Positions 30,001 through 38,068 of a stretch of DNA of 64,000 nucleotides are shown one piece after another. Where the stretch lies: IMG/VR virus record IMGVR_UViG_3300047548_000827, positions 44,012 to 108,011 of that record. One strand, written 5' to 3'. Source of the DNA: a virus. Each line of letters starts with the position of its first letter. The stretch's first letter is position 1. The notes beneath the pieces are model-generated. The model was not told the DNA's origin and ran no database searches. It was given only the letters and a program-made list of their open reading frames with translations. The translations under genes and the position numbers were made by a program.

Positions 30001-31278
30001 ATGGCGAACACCGCAGTCAAGAACAAAGATCGTAACACCAGTCTCGACAACCTCGTTGGTTCGACCGACGCTAAAATCGACGCTCAAGCCCGTGAGCGTA
30101 TCGTTACTTCCCGAATTGGTCTGCTGCTGAAACATTCCTTTTTCGGCAATCTGGCTACTCGTCTGCAACTCGTTAACGCGGATGAGTGGCTCCCCACTGC
30201 TGCGGTCGACGGTATTCGCTTCTATTACAACAGTCGGTTTGTGATGAAACTCAAGCCCAAGGAAGTCGATTTCCTGGTTGCTCATGAGATTCTTCACCTG
30301 GTCTACGATCACCTTGATCGTCGTCAGAATCGTGATCCGCAGATGTACAACATCGCCTGCGACTACGCGGTCAATGCTGACCTGAAACGTCAACGTATTG
30401 GTCAATTCATTACGACTGTTCCGTGTCTGTACGAGCCCAAATACGACGGTAAGGCTTCTGAGGAAATTTACGATGACCTCATGAAGAATGTTCAGAAACT
30501 CGACCTCGATCAACTGCTTGACCAAATGATCGATCAACACCTCGACGGTGATGATGGTGATGGTGACGGCGATGAAACTGACGGCGAAGGCAAACCGAAA
30601 AAAGGTCCTGCTAAGATGTCGGATGCTGAACGTGAGCAGGCCCGTCAGGAAATGAAGCAGGCAATCATCTCGGCTGCTCAGTCTGCCGAGGCTGGTTCGC
30701 TTCCGCGGGGCGTCGAGCGTATGATCAAGGATCTGACTAGCCCGGTCATGCCCTGGCGTGATCTTATTCAGGTCAATCTGACTTCTGCTATTCGCAACGA
30801 CTATAGCTGGATGCGTCCTTCTCGTCGTGGCTGGCACATGGATGCGGTGATGCCTGGTATGACTCCCGGCGAGGAAATCGATGTTGCTGTGGCAATCGAT
30901 ATGTCCGGTTCTATCTCTGACAAACAGGCTAAGGCATTCCTTAGCGAGGTCGTCGGAATGATTGAATCGTTCGATGGTTTCAAACTGCATATCTTCTGCT
31001 TTGACACTAACGTGTACAATGCTCAGGATTTCAGTAGCGATAACCTCGATTCTGTCGAAACTTACGAACCGAAAGGTGGCGGTGGTACTGATTTCACTGC
31101 GATTTATACGCACCTCAAGGACAACGATAACGTTCCGAAACGTCTGATTGTCTTTACTGATGGTCTTCCGTATGGTTCGTGGGGCGATCCTGACTACTGC
31201 GACGTTACGTGGATCATCCATGGTAGCAAGGATATCACTCCCCCGTTTGGTCAGTGGGCCTATTTCGATGACAAATAA
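30001..31278 (+). CDS. VWA-domain metallopeptidase-like protein (DUF2201 type)
   Basis: 425 residues. The N-terminal half has HEILH (95-99) in VAHEILHLVYDHLDRRQ, as in DUF2201 proteins; a Gly/Asp-rich linker (GDDGDGDGDETDGEG) leads to a VWA domain with MIDAS DMSGSIS (300-306) and GGGTDFTAI. Partner of the AAA+ ATPase upstream. The pair resembles chelatase/MoxR-CoxE machines. Substrate unknown. Confidence 0.85.
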   Translation: MANTAVKNKDRNTSLDNLVGSTDAKIDAQARERIVTSRIGLLLKHSFFGNLATRLQLVNADEWLPTAAVDGIRFYYNSRFVMKLKPKEVDFLVAHEILHLVYDHLDRRQNRDPQMYNIACDYAVNADLKRQRIGQFITTVPCLYEPKYDGKASEEIYDDLMKNVQKLDLDQLLDQMIDQHLDGDDGDGDGDETDGEGKPKKGPAKMSDAEREQARQEMKQAIISAAQSAEAGSLPRGVERMIKDLTSPVMPWRDLIQVNLTSAIRNDYSWMRPSRRGWHMDAVMPGMTPGEEIDVAVAIDMSGSISDKQAKAFLSEVVGMIESFDGFKLHIFCFDTNVYNAQDFSSDNLDSVETYEPKGGGGTDFTAIYTHLKDNDNVPKRLIVFTDGLPYGSWGDPDYCDVTWIIHGSKDITPPFGQWAYFDDK

Positions 31279-31600
31279 GTATTTGGCAATGTGGTGTTCG
31301 GAGGGGCTAGAATGCCTCTTCAACATCACTGAGTGGGAAAAGAAAAGGGTGTGGAGTACGATAAAAGATGAGAAACAACCTCAAGCTCCTAACCTGCAAA
31401 TGCTAATAATCAGAGCAAGGATGAACACTCAACGAAGGTACGAAATCTACGTCTTTAACGCTGATGAAAGTCTGAGTGAATACGATATTGGAAAAGCCTT
31501 TAAGGAAGATCCTCAGTATCTGGTAGACTTTATTCGACAACATGGAGAAAAGTTGTACAGTGACTATTCCCCAAACACTGGTAGACAAGTAATCACTTAA
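31268..31600 (+). CDS. Conserved hypothetical phage protein, 110 aa
   Basis: ATG 31268 overlaps the VWA stop by 11 bases; the longer open frame from 31148 lies inside the VWA gene. MTNKYLAMWCSEGLECLFNI then LQMLIIRARMNTQRRYEIYV, a pattern seen in many T4-like aquatic phages, function unknown. A terminator follows. Confidence 0.65.
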   Translation: MTNKYLAMWCSEGLECLFNITEWEKKRVWSTIKDEKQPQAPNLQMLIIRARMNTQRRYEIYVFNADESLSEYDIGKAFKEDPQYLVDFIRQHGEKLYSDYSPNTGRQVIT

Positions 31601-31603
31601 CTT

Positions 31604-31627
31604 AAGCCCCGCAAGGGGCTTTTTTTT
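31604..31627 (+). terminator. Rho-independent terminator
   Basis: AAGCCCC-GCAA-GGGGCTT followed by seven T. Ends the early AAA/VWA unit; a late-type TTAAATA (31646-31652) follows before the next gene. Confidence 0.93.
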
Positions 31628-31672
31628 CGAAGATATTTTTGTCAGTTAAATATGAGATCAAGGAGAAATAAT

Positions 31673-32398
31673 ATGAAATTTTTAAGACATATAGGCAAAG
31701 TTGGTGATCGTAAAGTAGCAGTAATTTTTAGGGAAATTCCAGGGGAAGATCATATGTGCCTGCTTGTTCATACCGAACTACTGAACTCGCATATTCATGA
31801 TCCATTGATGCAATGCATTGAGTCTGATATTGGACAAAACAGTGAAAACTTGGGCGACGCACTTAATCGATCTTTTACAAAAGACGGGAAGATTATTCTT
31901 CAAGTACTTCACAAAGAAGGCTTATTGAAAAAGATGCAATCATCACAAGTATTGATGACACCTACCCCGACTACAACCATCCGTTTAGATGAACTAAACA
32001 AGATCCTAACTGAAATGAAGCAAGGTGAAGAGGCAGTTAAACGCCTAGCTGAACTTGATCGAGCCGCTGGCATGGGACAACCACCGAGTACTTATGCAAA
32101 GCAACTTTATGAAGCTGGTGCTAGGCGAGTTACTGAGCGTCCACAGACACAATCTCAACCAGCGCAAAGTGTCCAGGCAGGCGTAAATGGTGCGCTAGAT
32201 GACGCTGCGTTAGCGAATAACCTAAGGGCACAGGCTGAAAGAATGACTAGAGAAGCAAATGGATTGATGGCTGAAGCAAGTAGATTACTACAAGAGGCAG
32301 CGACGATTGCACCTACAGAATCAGTAACACCAGCAACTACACCTGAACCAGTCACAAAGAAACGAGGTCGTCCCGCAAAAGCAAAGGTCACTGCTTAA
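31673..32398 (+). CDS. Conserved hypothetical phage protein, 241 aa
   Basis: Start at ATG 31673 with AAGGAG 7 bases upstream. MKFLRHIGKVGDRKVAVIFR then EDHMCLLVHTELLNSHIHDP and MQCIESDIGQ are conserved in T4-like phages of aquatic bacteria. The C-terminal third is an Ala/Glu coiled coil ending in a basic KKRGRPAKAK tail like an AT-hook, which may bind DNA. GTTAAATA at 31645 suggests late expression. Function unknown. Confidence 0.65.
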   Translation: MKFLRHIGKVGDRKVAVIFREIPGEDHMCLLVHTELLNSHIHDPLMQCIESDIGQNSENLGDALNRSFTKDGKIILQVLHKEGLLKKMQSSQVLMTPTPTTTIRLDELNKILTEMKQGEEAVKRLAELDRAAGMGQPPSTYAKQLYEAGARRVTERPQTQSQPAQSVQAGVNGALDDAALANNLRAQAERMTREANGLMAEASRLLQEAATIAPTESVTPATTPEPVTKKRGRPAKAKVTA

Positions 32399-32406
32399 TT
32401 TAGATT

Positions 32407-32703
32407 ATGAAAGAAGAACTATACAAGAAATGGGAAGCTGTTCTTGATGGTGTAGAAAAGAGTCGCATCCCTATTAGATTTGTCAAGAAGTTTGTTTGTA
32501 AGTTGGAAGGAAGGAAGCAACATACAATTAACATACAGAATTTACTAAAGCAAGGATTAGATCCTGAAGATATCGAAGATATCGTAAATCGTAAAATCGA
32601 AGAACTAGATGAGTCTATGGTAAGCTTTGAAATCATTCTCAACATAGATGAAATTGCTAATGTTGTTCAACCAGAAACTGATAAATTACTCGGGAATCTA
32701 TGA
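32407..32703 (+). CDS. Hypothetical protein, 98 aa
   Basis: Helical protein (MKEELYKKWEAVLDGVEKSR, then PIRFVKKFVCKLEGRK). ATGA overlap with the DHFR gene suggests co-translation with it. Family not recognised. Confidence 0.55.
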   Translation: MKEELYKKWEAVLDGVEKSRIPIRFVKKFVCKLEGRKQHTINIQNLLKQGLDPEDIEDIVNRKIEELDESMVSFEIILNIDEIANVVQPETDKLLGNL

Positions 32704-33185
32704 AGGCAATTATAGCATGTGACCCAAATGGGGGAATAGGATATAAAGGCAAACTACCTTGGGAGAAACTCGACGGCGATCTCCCAAGATTTAAAAAACT
32801 GACAATGGGCAAAACTGTTATTATGGGAAGAAATACATGGGATAGCTTGCCATTTAAACCATTGTCAGGAAGAAGTTCAGTAGTTGTCACTTCAAGACCA
32901 CTTGACACAGAATATGAAAACGTAATTACAGTACCATCGCTGGAGAACTTCAAAACGTATGAGGATGATTGGTTAATAGGTGGAGCTTCACTGTTAGAAA
33001 GCAGTTGGGGTTTAGTAGAGGAAGTCCATTTATCTAGAACATTTGCCGAATACACTTGTGATACTTTCATTGATCTGATAAAGTTCACAGAGAGATACTG
33101 GTGCGAGGTAACGTATACCCAATCAGATCACACCTATGAAATTTGGAGAAAAGTAGATGAAGCAATACTCGGACTTATTAATTGA
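32700..33185 (+). CDS. Dihydrofolate reductase
   Basis: 161 residues, standard size. Motifs: AIIACDPNGGIGYKGKLPWE (Met20-loop region), MGRNTWDSL (NADPH site), VVVTSRPL and the GGASLLESSW element. Regenerates tetrahydrofolate consumed by the adjacent thymidylate synthase, whose start overlaps by 29 bases, as in T4 frd-td. Confidence 0.95.
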   Translation: MKAIIACDPNGGIGYKGKLPWEKLDGDLPRFKKLTMGKTVIMGRNTWDSLPFKPLSGRSSVVVTSRPLDTEYENVITVPSLENFKTYEDDWLIGGASLLESSWGLVEEVHLSRTFAEYTCDTFIDLIKFTERYWCEVTYTQSDHTYEIWRKVDEAILGLIN

Positions 33186-34056
33186 TATTTTAACTAACGG
33201 AGAAGAGAGATCAGATCGCACTGGTGTTGGAACAAAGTCTGTTTTTGGTAGACATCTAAGATTCGATCTTCGTGAAAGTTTTCCTGCAATAACGACAAAG
33301 AAGTTAGCATGGAAAGCTTGCGTCGGTGAACTTCTATGGTTCATTGAAGGAAGTAATGATGAACGAAGGCTTGCAGAAATCACACACGGGTCAAGAGAAG
33401 GACCAGTAACTATTTGGACACCTAACGCACTTGCCCCGTATTGGAAACATAAGGCAACATTCTTAGGGGATCTAGGAAGAGTCTACGGAGTACAATGGCG
33501 TCATTTTAATAAGTACACTGAAGTAAAAGACTATGGATCTGCACACGGCGGTGGCGAAAGATTAGCCGTAAACAAAACTGAAGTAGATCAACTAATTAAT
33601 TTAGTGAATGGACTGAAAACCAATCCTTACGATAGACGACATATTCTTAGTGCTTGGAATCCAGGAGAACTAGATCAGATGGCACTTCCCCCTTGTCATG
33701 TCCTTGCACAGTTTTACGTTAGTAAGAACAAACAACTAAGTTGTCACATGTATCAAAGGTCAGTTGATGTATTTTTGGGATTGCCGTTTAACATCGCAAG
33801 TTATGCGTTACTGACTCATATGCTAGCACAGGTGTGTGATTATGAAGTAGGGGAGCTAATTATTAGTACAGGTGACACTCACTTATATTTGAATCATTTG
33901 GATCAAGTAAAAGAGCAGCTTACTAGAACTCCGCTGCGCCAACCTGTGCTTTGGTTAAAACCAAATATAAAAGACATAACTAAATTCACTATAAACGATG
34001 TGAAGCTGGTTGGATATGAGTCACATGGCCCACTTACTGCGCCAATGGCTGTTTGA
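33157..34056 (+). CDS. Thymidylate synthase (ThyA type)
   Basis: 299 residues. DRTGVGTKSVFGRHLRFDL, ELLWFIEGSND, catalytic C180 in LPPCHVLAQFYV, then RSVDVFLGLPFNIASYALL and HLYLNHLDQ. Makes dTMP from dUMP. Overlaps the DHFR gene. No intron is present, unlike T4 td. Confidence 0.96.
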   Translation: MKQYSDLLIDILTNGEERSDRTGVGTKSVFGRHLRFDLRESFPAITTKKLAWKACVGELLWFIEGSNDERRLAEITHGSREGPVTIWTPNALAPYWKHKATFLGDLGRVYGVQWRHFNKYTEVKDYGSAHGGGERLAVNKTEVDQLINLVNGLKTNPYDRRHILSAWNPGELDQMALPPCHVLAQFYVSKNKQLSCHMYQRSVDVFLGLPFNIASYALLTHMLAQVCDYEVGELIISTGDTHLYLNHLDQVKEQLTRTPLRQPVLWLKPNIKDITKFTINDVKLVGYESHGPLTAPMAV

Positions 34057-34057
34057 C

Positions 34058-34101
34058 AAATAAAATTAAATCCTAGATAAATATCAATATGAATTTTATT
34101 T
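34058..34101 (+). promoter_or_regulatory. Late promoter within a 10-bp inverted repeat, leaderless start
   Basis: AAATAAAATT (34058-34067) exactly complements AATTTTATTT (34092-34101). Between them is AGATAAATA (34075-34083), a late-type box whose predicted start is 34089, the A of the i-spanin ATG. Read-through RNA from thyA would put the start codon in the loop of a hairpin; late RNA would be leaderless and free. Confidence 0.75.
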
Positions 34102-34598
34102 TGAACTTCATTCCAGAAGCCATATTCTATCTAGGTGCTTTTATAGGGATAATAGGAATTCTGATCAGTGTCCTATTATCCGCTTTCCCCTTCATTCAAA
34201 AGTTTCAGTCTGCACTTACCATCGCATTTACTATTTTGTTTGGACTTTCGATATACTACATCGGTGGAATAAACCAAAAAGAAATTTGGGAAGCAAAAGT
34301 AAAAAACTTAGAAATACAATTAGCTGAGGCAAAAGCAAAAAAAGCTGAAGTCGATACAAAAATAGTAACCAAAGTAATAACTAAACGGCAGGTTATCAAA
34401 GAGCGTGGAGATGCCATAGTTGAGTACATCGATAGAATACACCCTGTTCCTAATTGCCCTGTTCCTGAAAAGTTGATAACTGCACATAATGCAGCCGCCA
34501 AAAATGAAGCAATTGTGGAAGTTGAAAACAATGTAACTACAACCACGCATGATACTGCCGCTAAAAAACCTACACTAAAGCTAGTACCTAAGAAATGA
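34089..34598 (+). CDS. Putative i-spanin (Rz-like inner-membrane lysis protein)
   Basis: 169 residues: two hydrophobic segments (about 8-35 and 42-58), then a long charged coiled coil (EAKVKNLEIQLAEAKAKKAE) and a Lys-rich end. The next gene is a small lipoprotein overlapping in ATGA, the arrangement of Rz/Rz1 spanins that fuse inner and outer membranes at lysis. An extra N-terminal segment compared with one-pass Rz. Late promoter directly upstream. Confidence 0.7.
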   Translation: MNFILNFIPEAIFYLGAFIGIIGILISVLLSAFPFIQKFQSALTIAFTILFGLSIYYIGGINQKEIWEAKVKNLEIQLAEAKAKKAEVDTKIVTKVITKRQVIKERGDAIVEYIDRIHPVPNCPVPEKLITAHNAAAKNEAIVEVENNVTTTTHDTAAKKPTLKLVPKK

Positions 34599-34876
34599 AA
34601 AAAGTAATTATCATCGCAGCCTTGGTGTTGACTGGATGCTCAACAACTCTCCCGGTGAAACAAACTTTTCCTGCGTTGCCAGAAGAGCTTCGAAAACCGT
34701 GCGAACCACTCCAAACTGCGGATGACAAGGTCGTTCCTTTAAATGAACTAATAAAGATCGTAGTTCGAAACTATATGAAGCGGCATGAGTGTGCTGCTCG
34801 ATTGGATGCAGTCATTGAATGGCACGATGAGCAAAAGAAAATATTTGATTCCGTAAATTCAGGCAAATCCAAGTAG
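34595..34876 (+). CDS. Putative o-spanin (Rz1-like outer-membrane lipoprotein)
   Basis: 93 residues. Lipobox LTGC (Cys near 15) after a short basic start (MKKVIIIAALVLTGC), then a Pro-rich stretch (FPALPEELRKPCEPL) and a helix ending in HDEQKKIFDS. The gene starts inside the i-spanin stop. Two extra Cys may form disulfides. Works with the i-spanin for outer-membrane disruption. Confidence 0.75.
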   Translation: MKKVIIIAALVLTGCSTTLPVKQTFPALPEELRKPCEPLQTADDKVVPLNELIKIVVRNYMKRHECAARLDAVIEWHDEQKKIFDSVNSGKSK

Positions 34877-34877
34877 T

Positions 34878-34924
34878 TTTTTGTTCCGAATATTTGATAA
34901 ATAACAATACATTCGGAACAAAAA
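34878..34924 (+). promoter_or_regulatory. Late promoter enclosed by a perfect 14-bp inverted repeat
   Basis: TTTTTGTTCCGAAT (34878-34891) exactly complements ATTCGGAACAAAAA (34911-34924). The loop carries GATAAATA (34896-34903) with a predicted start near 34909, at the edge of the second arm. That arm contains the GGA ribosome binding element before ATG 34926. Confidence 0.85.
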
Positions 34925-34925
34925 T

Positions 34926-35963
34926 ATGGCCCAAGAAATAATCAACACCGGTGCATTGCCAAACGACGGAGAAGGTGATCCTCTCCGTGTTGCGTTTACA
35001 AAAATAAACAACAACTTTTCTGAACTATTCAGTGAGTCATCATCTGAAGGGTCGAACGGGGCTATACAATATAATCTCGTTACAGTAGGATATGGAGCAA
35101 CAGCACATTCAGTAATAACTGGTGGAGTTGTTACCGACATAGTTATTGACCTAGTAGGTTCTGGTTATAAATCACTTAATCCTCCTTCTGTTAGTATAAC
35201 TCCTGCGTCGGGAGACACAACAGGGTCAGGAGCTACAGCAATCGCTGAAGTTACGGATGATTACGTTTCTTCTATTTTAATTACCAATGGAGGCAATAGT
35301 TATACGTTGCCACCAATAGTAACACTATCCCAGACGTTTGATAACGAATTGAAAGGTAGTGAGGATTTAGTCTATAACTTGGAAGAGCATTCTATAACAA
35401 TGGGAGCAAACTTATTAGTATTCACTAATAATACATACCAAATAGGTGATACTCACAATAGAATAAAACAAATCTTTCTTAATCAAGCAGGCGCAACTAT
35501 AGGTAATGTTTCAGTATCAGAAACAGGGAATACGCTTTACTTTCAAGTAAGTGCTAATACGCAGGTTAAGTCAGACATTGTAGTATCAAATATCACCGCA
35601 CAAAATATCACCGCTGCTTCTATAAATAGTGGAAATGTTTCAGTTTCTGACAAGGTAACTATTACTATTGATAATGATCCTAATCAATCTATCTTAGAAA
35701 TACCCGTAAGTGATTTTAGTTATGGTAAATTTATGGTATCATCTAGACAGGCTAATTCTCAATTTTATCAATCTGCAACAGTAGACGGAACAAAGAGTTC
35801 AGATGGATCATCAGTAAAGTATATGGTTTATGGAACTATATTCAATGGAACAGTTGTTAACTCGTATGATATGGACATCTTTAATGGGAACGTTAGATTG
35901 CTAGTTTCTCCTCAACCAAACGAAGTGGTTACGCATAAAGTAAGTTATCAAATAACTAAATAA
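34926..35963 (+). CDS. Virion structural / fibre-like protein
   Basis: 345 residues. The start AQEIINTGALPNDGEGDPLR then AFTKINNNFSEL is a typical N-terminus of aquatic T4-like phage structural proteins. The rest is Ser/Thr/Asn-rich beta sequence with repeats like SGYKSLNPPSVSITPASGDT. Late promoter at 34896. Position in the virion unknown (tail fibre or baseplate accessory). Confidence 0.7.
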   Translation: MAQEIINTGALPNDGEGDPLRVAFTKINNNFSELFSESSSEGSNGAIQYNLVTVGYGATAHSVITGGVVTDIVIDLVGSGYKSLNPPSVSITPASGDTTGSGATAIAEVTDDYVSSILITNGGNSYTLPPIVTLSQTFDNELKGSEDLVYNLEEHSITMGANLLVFTNNTYQIGDTHNRIKQIFLNQAGATIGNVSVSETGNTLYFQVSANTQVKSDIVVSNITAQNITAASINSGNVSVSDKVTITIDNDPNQSILEIPVSDFSYGKFMVSSRQANSQFYQSATVDGTKSSDGSSVKYMVYGTIFNGTVVNSYDMDIFNGNVRLLVSPQPNEVVTHKVSYQITK

Positions 35964-35974
35964 TCGAGAAAAGA

Positions 35975-36349
35975 ATGAGAGCCAGAGAATTCATAAGAGA
36001 AACGACAGAAGGTCATTTATCTAAAAGACAGCAAAATCCTACCGTAGGACTTAACACTTTTTCTGACGGGGAACGTTGGAATACTGATTATGTAGCATAT
36101 AGGTTAGGGGTCGCTGTAGCTAGTACTGACGGAAAAACTGAACCAAACGTTGACGGGAAAAGTTGGGTAGGAAAACGAAAGACTGCACATCCATATACTA
36201 AAGAAGAACAAGCAATGCTGAAGAAAGCTTATAAAGCAGTCGGAGCAGATTATGAAGATTTAAACCACGGAGACATGAAGAGTAAGGAATTAGATTCCAC
36301 TAATAAAACAAGTCCAGTGTTAGGGTTCAAAGGGTTTAAAAATAAATGA
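35975..36349 (+). CDS. Conserved phage protein with capsid-targeting-like N-terminus, 124 aa
   Basis: The start MRAREFIRETTEG resembles the N-terminal capsid-targeting sequence of T4 internal proteins (M-x-x-x-E-F-I-x-E) and the C-terminal end of that peptide is Glu-Gly, like a prohead protease site. The rest (KRQQNPTVGL, ERWNTDYVAYRLGVAVASTD, KTAHPYTKEEQAMLKKAYKA) is conserved in aquatic T4-like phages. Possibly packed in the head; function unknown. Confidence 0.65.
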   Translation: MRAREFIRETTEGHLSKRQQNPTVGLNTFSDGERWNTDYVAYRLGVAVASTDGKTEPNVDGKSWVGKRKTAHPYTKEEQAMLKKAYKAVGADYEDLNHGDMKSKELDSTNKTSPVLGFKGFKNK

Positions 36350-36396
36350 CGACCTATAAATTTGAATAAGTAACTCTATATTTTACGGAAAGTAAT

Positions 36397-37089
36397 ATGA
36401 TAGACATAAACAAAACACTAGATGTAGTCAAACTTAGATTTTATCAAGAATGGTTGTATTCTACTCATCTATACGATGAAGGCGAATCACAATTTCATCA
36501 ATCGTTAACCGGGGAAGTTGTTAGAAGATATGTTGACCCACTAGAATTACCTAAGGACAGTAGAATCTTAGACCTGGGATGCGGCCCAGGATACTTCTTA
36601 GATGAGATGAAAGCACGTGGATACAGTAATCTATTAGGGGTCACTCTTAGTGCATCCGACATAGAACTTTGCAAAAGTAAAGGTCATTCAGTGCAAGACT
36701 ATGACATTACCTTCTTACCACAAAGCGCAGGGTTCACGGATGAAAGTGTTGACTTTATCTTTTTGCGTCATGCATTAGAACATAGCCCTTATCCAATCTT
36801 TAGTTTAATGGAATATAATAGACTTCTGAAAAATAAAGCTAAAATTTATATTGAAGTCCCTGCCCCTGATTGTGATAGGAAACATGAGTTTAACTCCAAC
36901 CACTATAGCATCTTAGGTAGCACTCAACTATCAGCGTTATTAGATAGAACCGGGTTTACTGTTGATTCATTTAACAAAATGGAATTCGATGTTTCTTTGA
37001 AAGAAGACGATGGTACTTCCAAGCAAAATCTAAGAGAAGTATACTATTGCGTTATTGCAACAAAAAATAGACCATTGGATATAAAATGA
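36397..37089 (+). CDS. SAM-dependent methyltransferase
   Basis: 230 residues. Class I fold: motif I ILDLGCGPGYFLDEM, acidic strand LLGVTLS, DESVDFIFLRHALEH (motif IV region) and IYIEVPAPDC. Substrate unknown; this type often acts on small molecules or glycans. A TATAAATT at about 36355 is a possible late box. Coupled to the next gene by ATGA. Confidence 0.8.
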   Translation: MIDINKTLDVVKLRFYQEWLYSTHLYDEGESQFHQSLTGEVVRRYVDPLELPKDSRILDLGCGPGYFLDEMKARGYSNLLGVTLSASDIELCKSKGHSVQDYDITFLPQSAGFTDESVDFIFLRHALEHSPYPIFSLMEYNRLLKNKAKIYIEVPAPDCDRKHEFNSNHYSILGSTQLSALLDRTGFTVDSFNKMEFDVSLKEDDGTSKQNLREVYYCVIATKNRPLDIK

Positions 37090-37367
37090 CTTTTGACGCC
37101 TGGAAACAAGCTGCGATTCAGAATAGTTTCCAGCGAATAAAAGAAAATAAAATTGCTTCGATTGAACCTGTCGAAGATTTAGCTGAACTCAAAGCATTGG
37201 CAGGGATCAAAGACAAAACTAACATTTCGGGTGAGTTGTCTGTAATCAATCATAACGAAAAGGCTGAACTTATGCGAAAGCATAATATTCAGCCTGGAAC
37301 ACCAGAATGGTTCAAACTTTGGTTTTCAAAACCGTATTTAACAGGAGAGAAACCAATTAAAGACTAA
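37086..37367 (+). CDS. Hypothetical protein, 93 aa
   Basis: MTFDAWKQAAIQNSFQRIKE at the start, helical, with a C-terminal element GTPEWFKLWFSKPYLTGEKP seen in small virion-associated phage proteins. ATGA overlap with the methyltransferase. Function unknown. Confidence 0.55.
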   Translation: MTFDAWKQAAIQNSFQRIKENKIASIEPVEDLAELKALAGIKDKTNISGELSVINHNEKAELMRKHNIQPGTPEWFKLWFSKPYLTGEKPIKD

Positions 37368-37378
37368 ATACTAGTACT

Positions 37379-37648
37379 ATGAGAGCTACCGATTTTATCA
37401 GAGACCTGTTGGACATTATCGACAGGATTGACTGCCAACTTACCGATGATGTAATTGATGTTGAAGTAGATGTCGTTCAAGACGTTGAAGAGCTACCGTT
37501 TTCAAACACCCCTGATGAAATGTATGCGGACATTGGAAAAGTAACGGTAGATGCAGGCGGAGGAGTTAACGGTCCTAAACACCCAGCAGACATACGAGCA
37601 GATAGCGTGGCAATGTACCCCCACCTAGCTTACCGAGGTAAATCGTAA
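37379..37648 (+). CDS. Hypothetical acidic protein, 89 aa, capsid-targeting-like start
   Basis: MRATDFIRDLLDIIDRIDCQ at the start has the same form as MRAREFIRE at 35975. Acidic and Val-rich. CTAAATA (37364-37370) is a late-type box with a predicted start 3 bases before the ATG, so almost leaderless. Overlaps the next gene by 1 base (TAATG). Function unknown. Confidence 0.6.
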   Translation: MRATDFIRDLLDIIDRIDCQLTDDVIDVEVDVVQDVEELPFSNTPDEMYADIGKVTVDAGGGVNGPKHPADIRADSVAMYPHLAYRGKS

Positions 37649-38067
37649 TGGCAAATATTACCATTCAAGTTCAGAGTATGCTTAATACTGCGACATACGA
37701 TTCATATACGGTTTCGGATGCAATCACAGTCTCAACTCTTAAAACAACTATTCAAGCAGCAACTGGGTTCAACCCTTCTTGGTTCAATTTGTATTTTCAA
37801 TACGAAACCCTTAGCGATACTGATGTGCTTGCCACTAAAGGTATCGTGAATGGATCAGTTATCAGAACAATAAACGTAATTCGTTCTCTATCTTCCAAAG
37901 AAGATCGTCAAAAAGCTAAACTTGCTCTAGCAGCACTCGACAGAACTGCCTCAGGAAATCCACGAGATAGTTTTGATATCACTGAGTTGCCCACTCAATA
38001 TAGTGGTAATACTGTAGTAGATAACCCAAACGTAGGCGGGTTGGTAGAAGGTAGACCTTGGAACTGA
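37648..38067 (+). CDS. Protein with ubiquitin-like beta-grasp N-terminal domain, 139 aa
   Basis: Residues 3-78 follow the ubiquitin order: strand NITIQVQSM, strand DSYTVSDAITVSTLK, helix LKTTIQAATG, then WFNLYFQYETLSDTDVLATK and GIVNGSVIRTINVI. The C-terminal 55 residues are a separate extension ending PRPWN-like (EGRPWN), with no Gly-Gly terminus, so conjugation is unlikely. Neighbours are virion genes; probably a structural or decoration protein. Confidence 0.65.
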   Translation: MANITIQVQSMLNTATYDSYTVSDAITVSTLKTTIQAATGFNPSWFNLYFQYETLSDTDVLATKGIVNGSVIRTINVIRSLSSKEDRQKAKLALAALDRTASGNPRDSFDITELPTQYSGNTVVDNPNVGGLVEGRPWN

Positions 38068-38068
38068 T

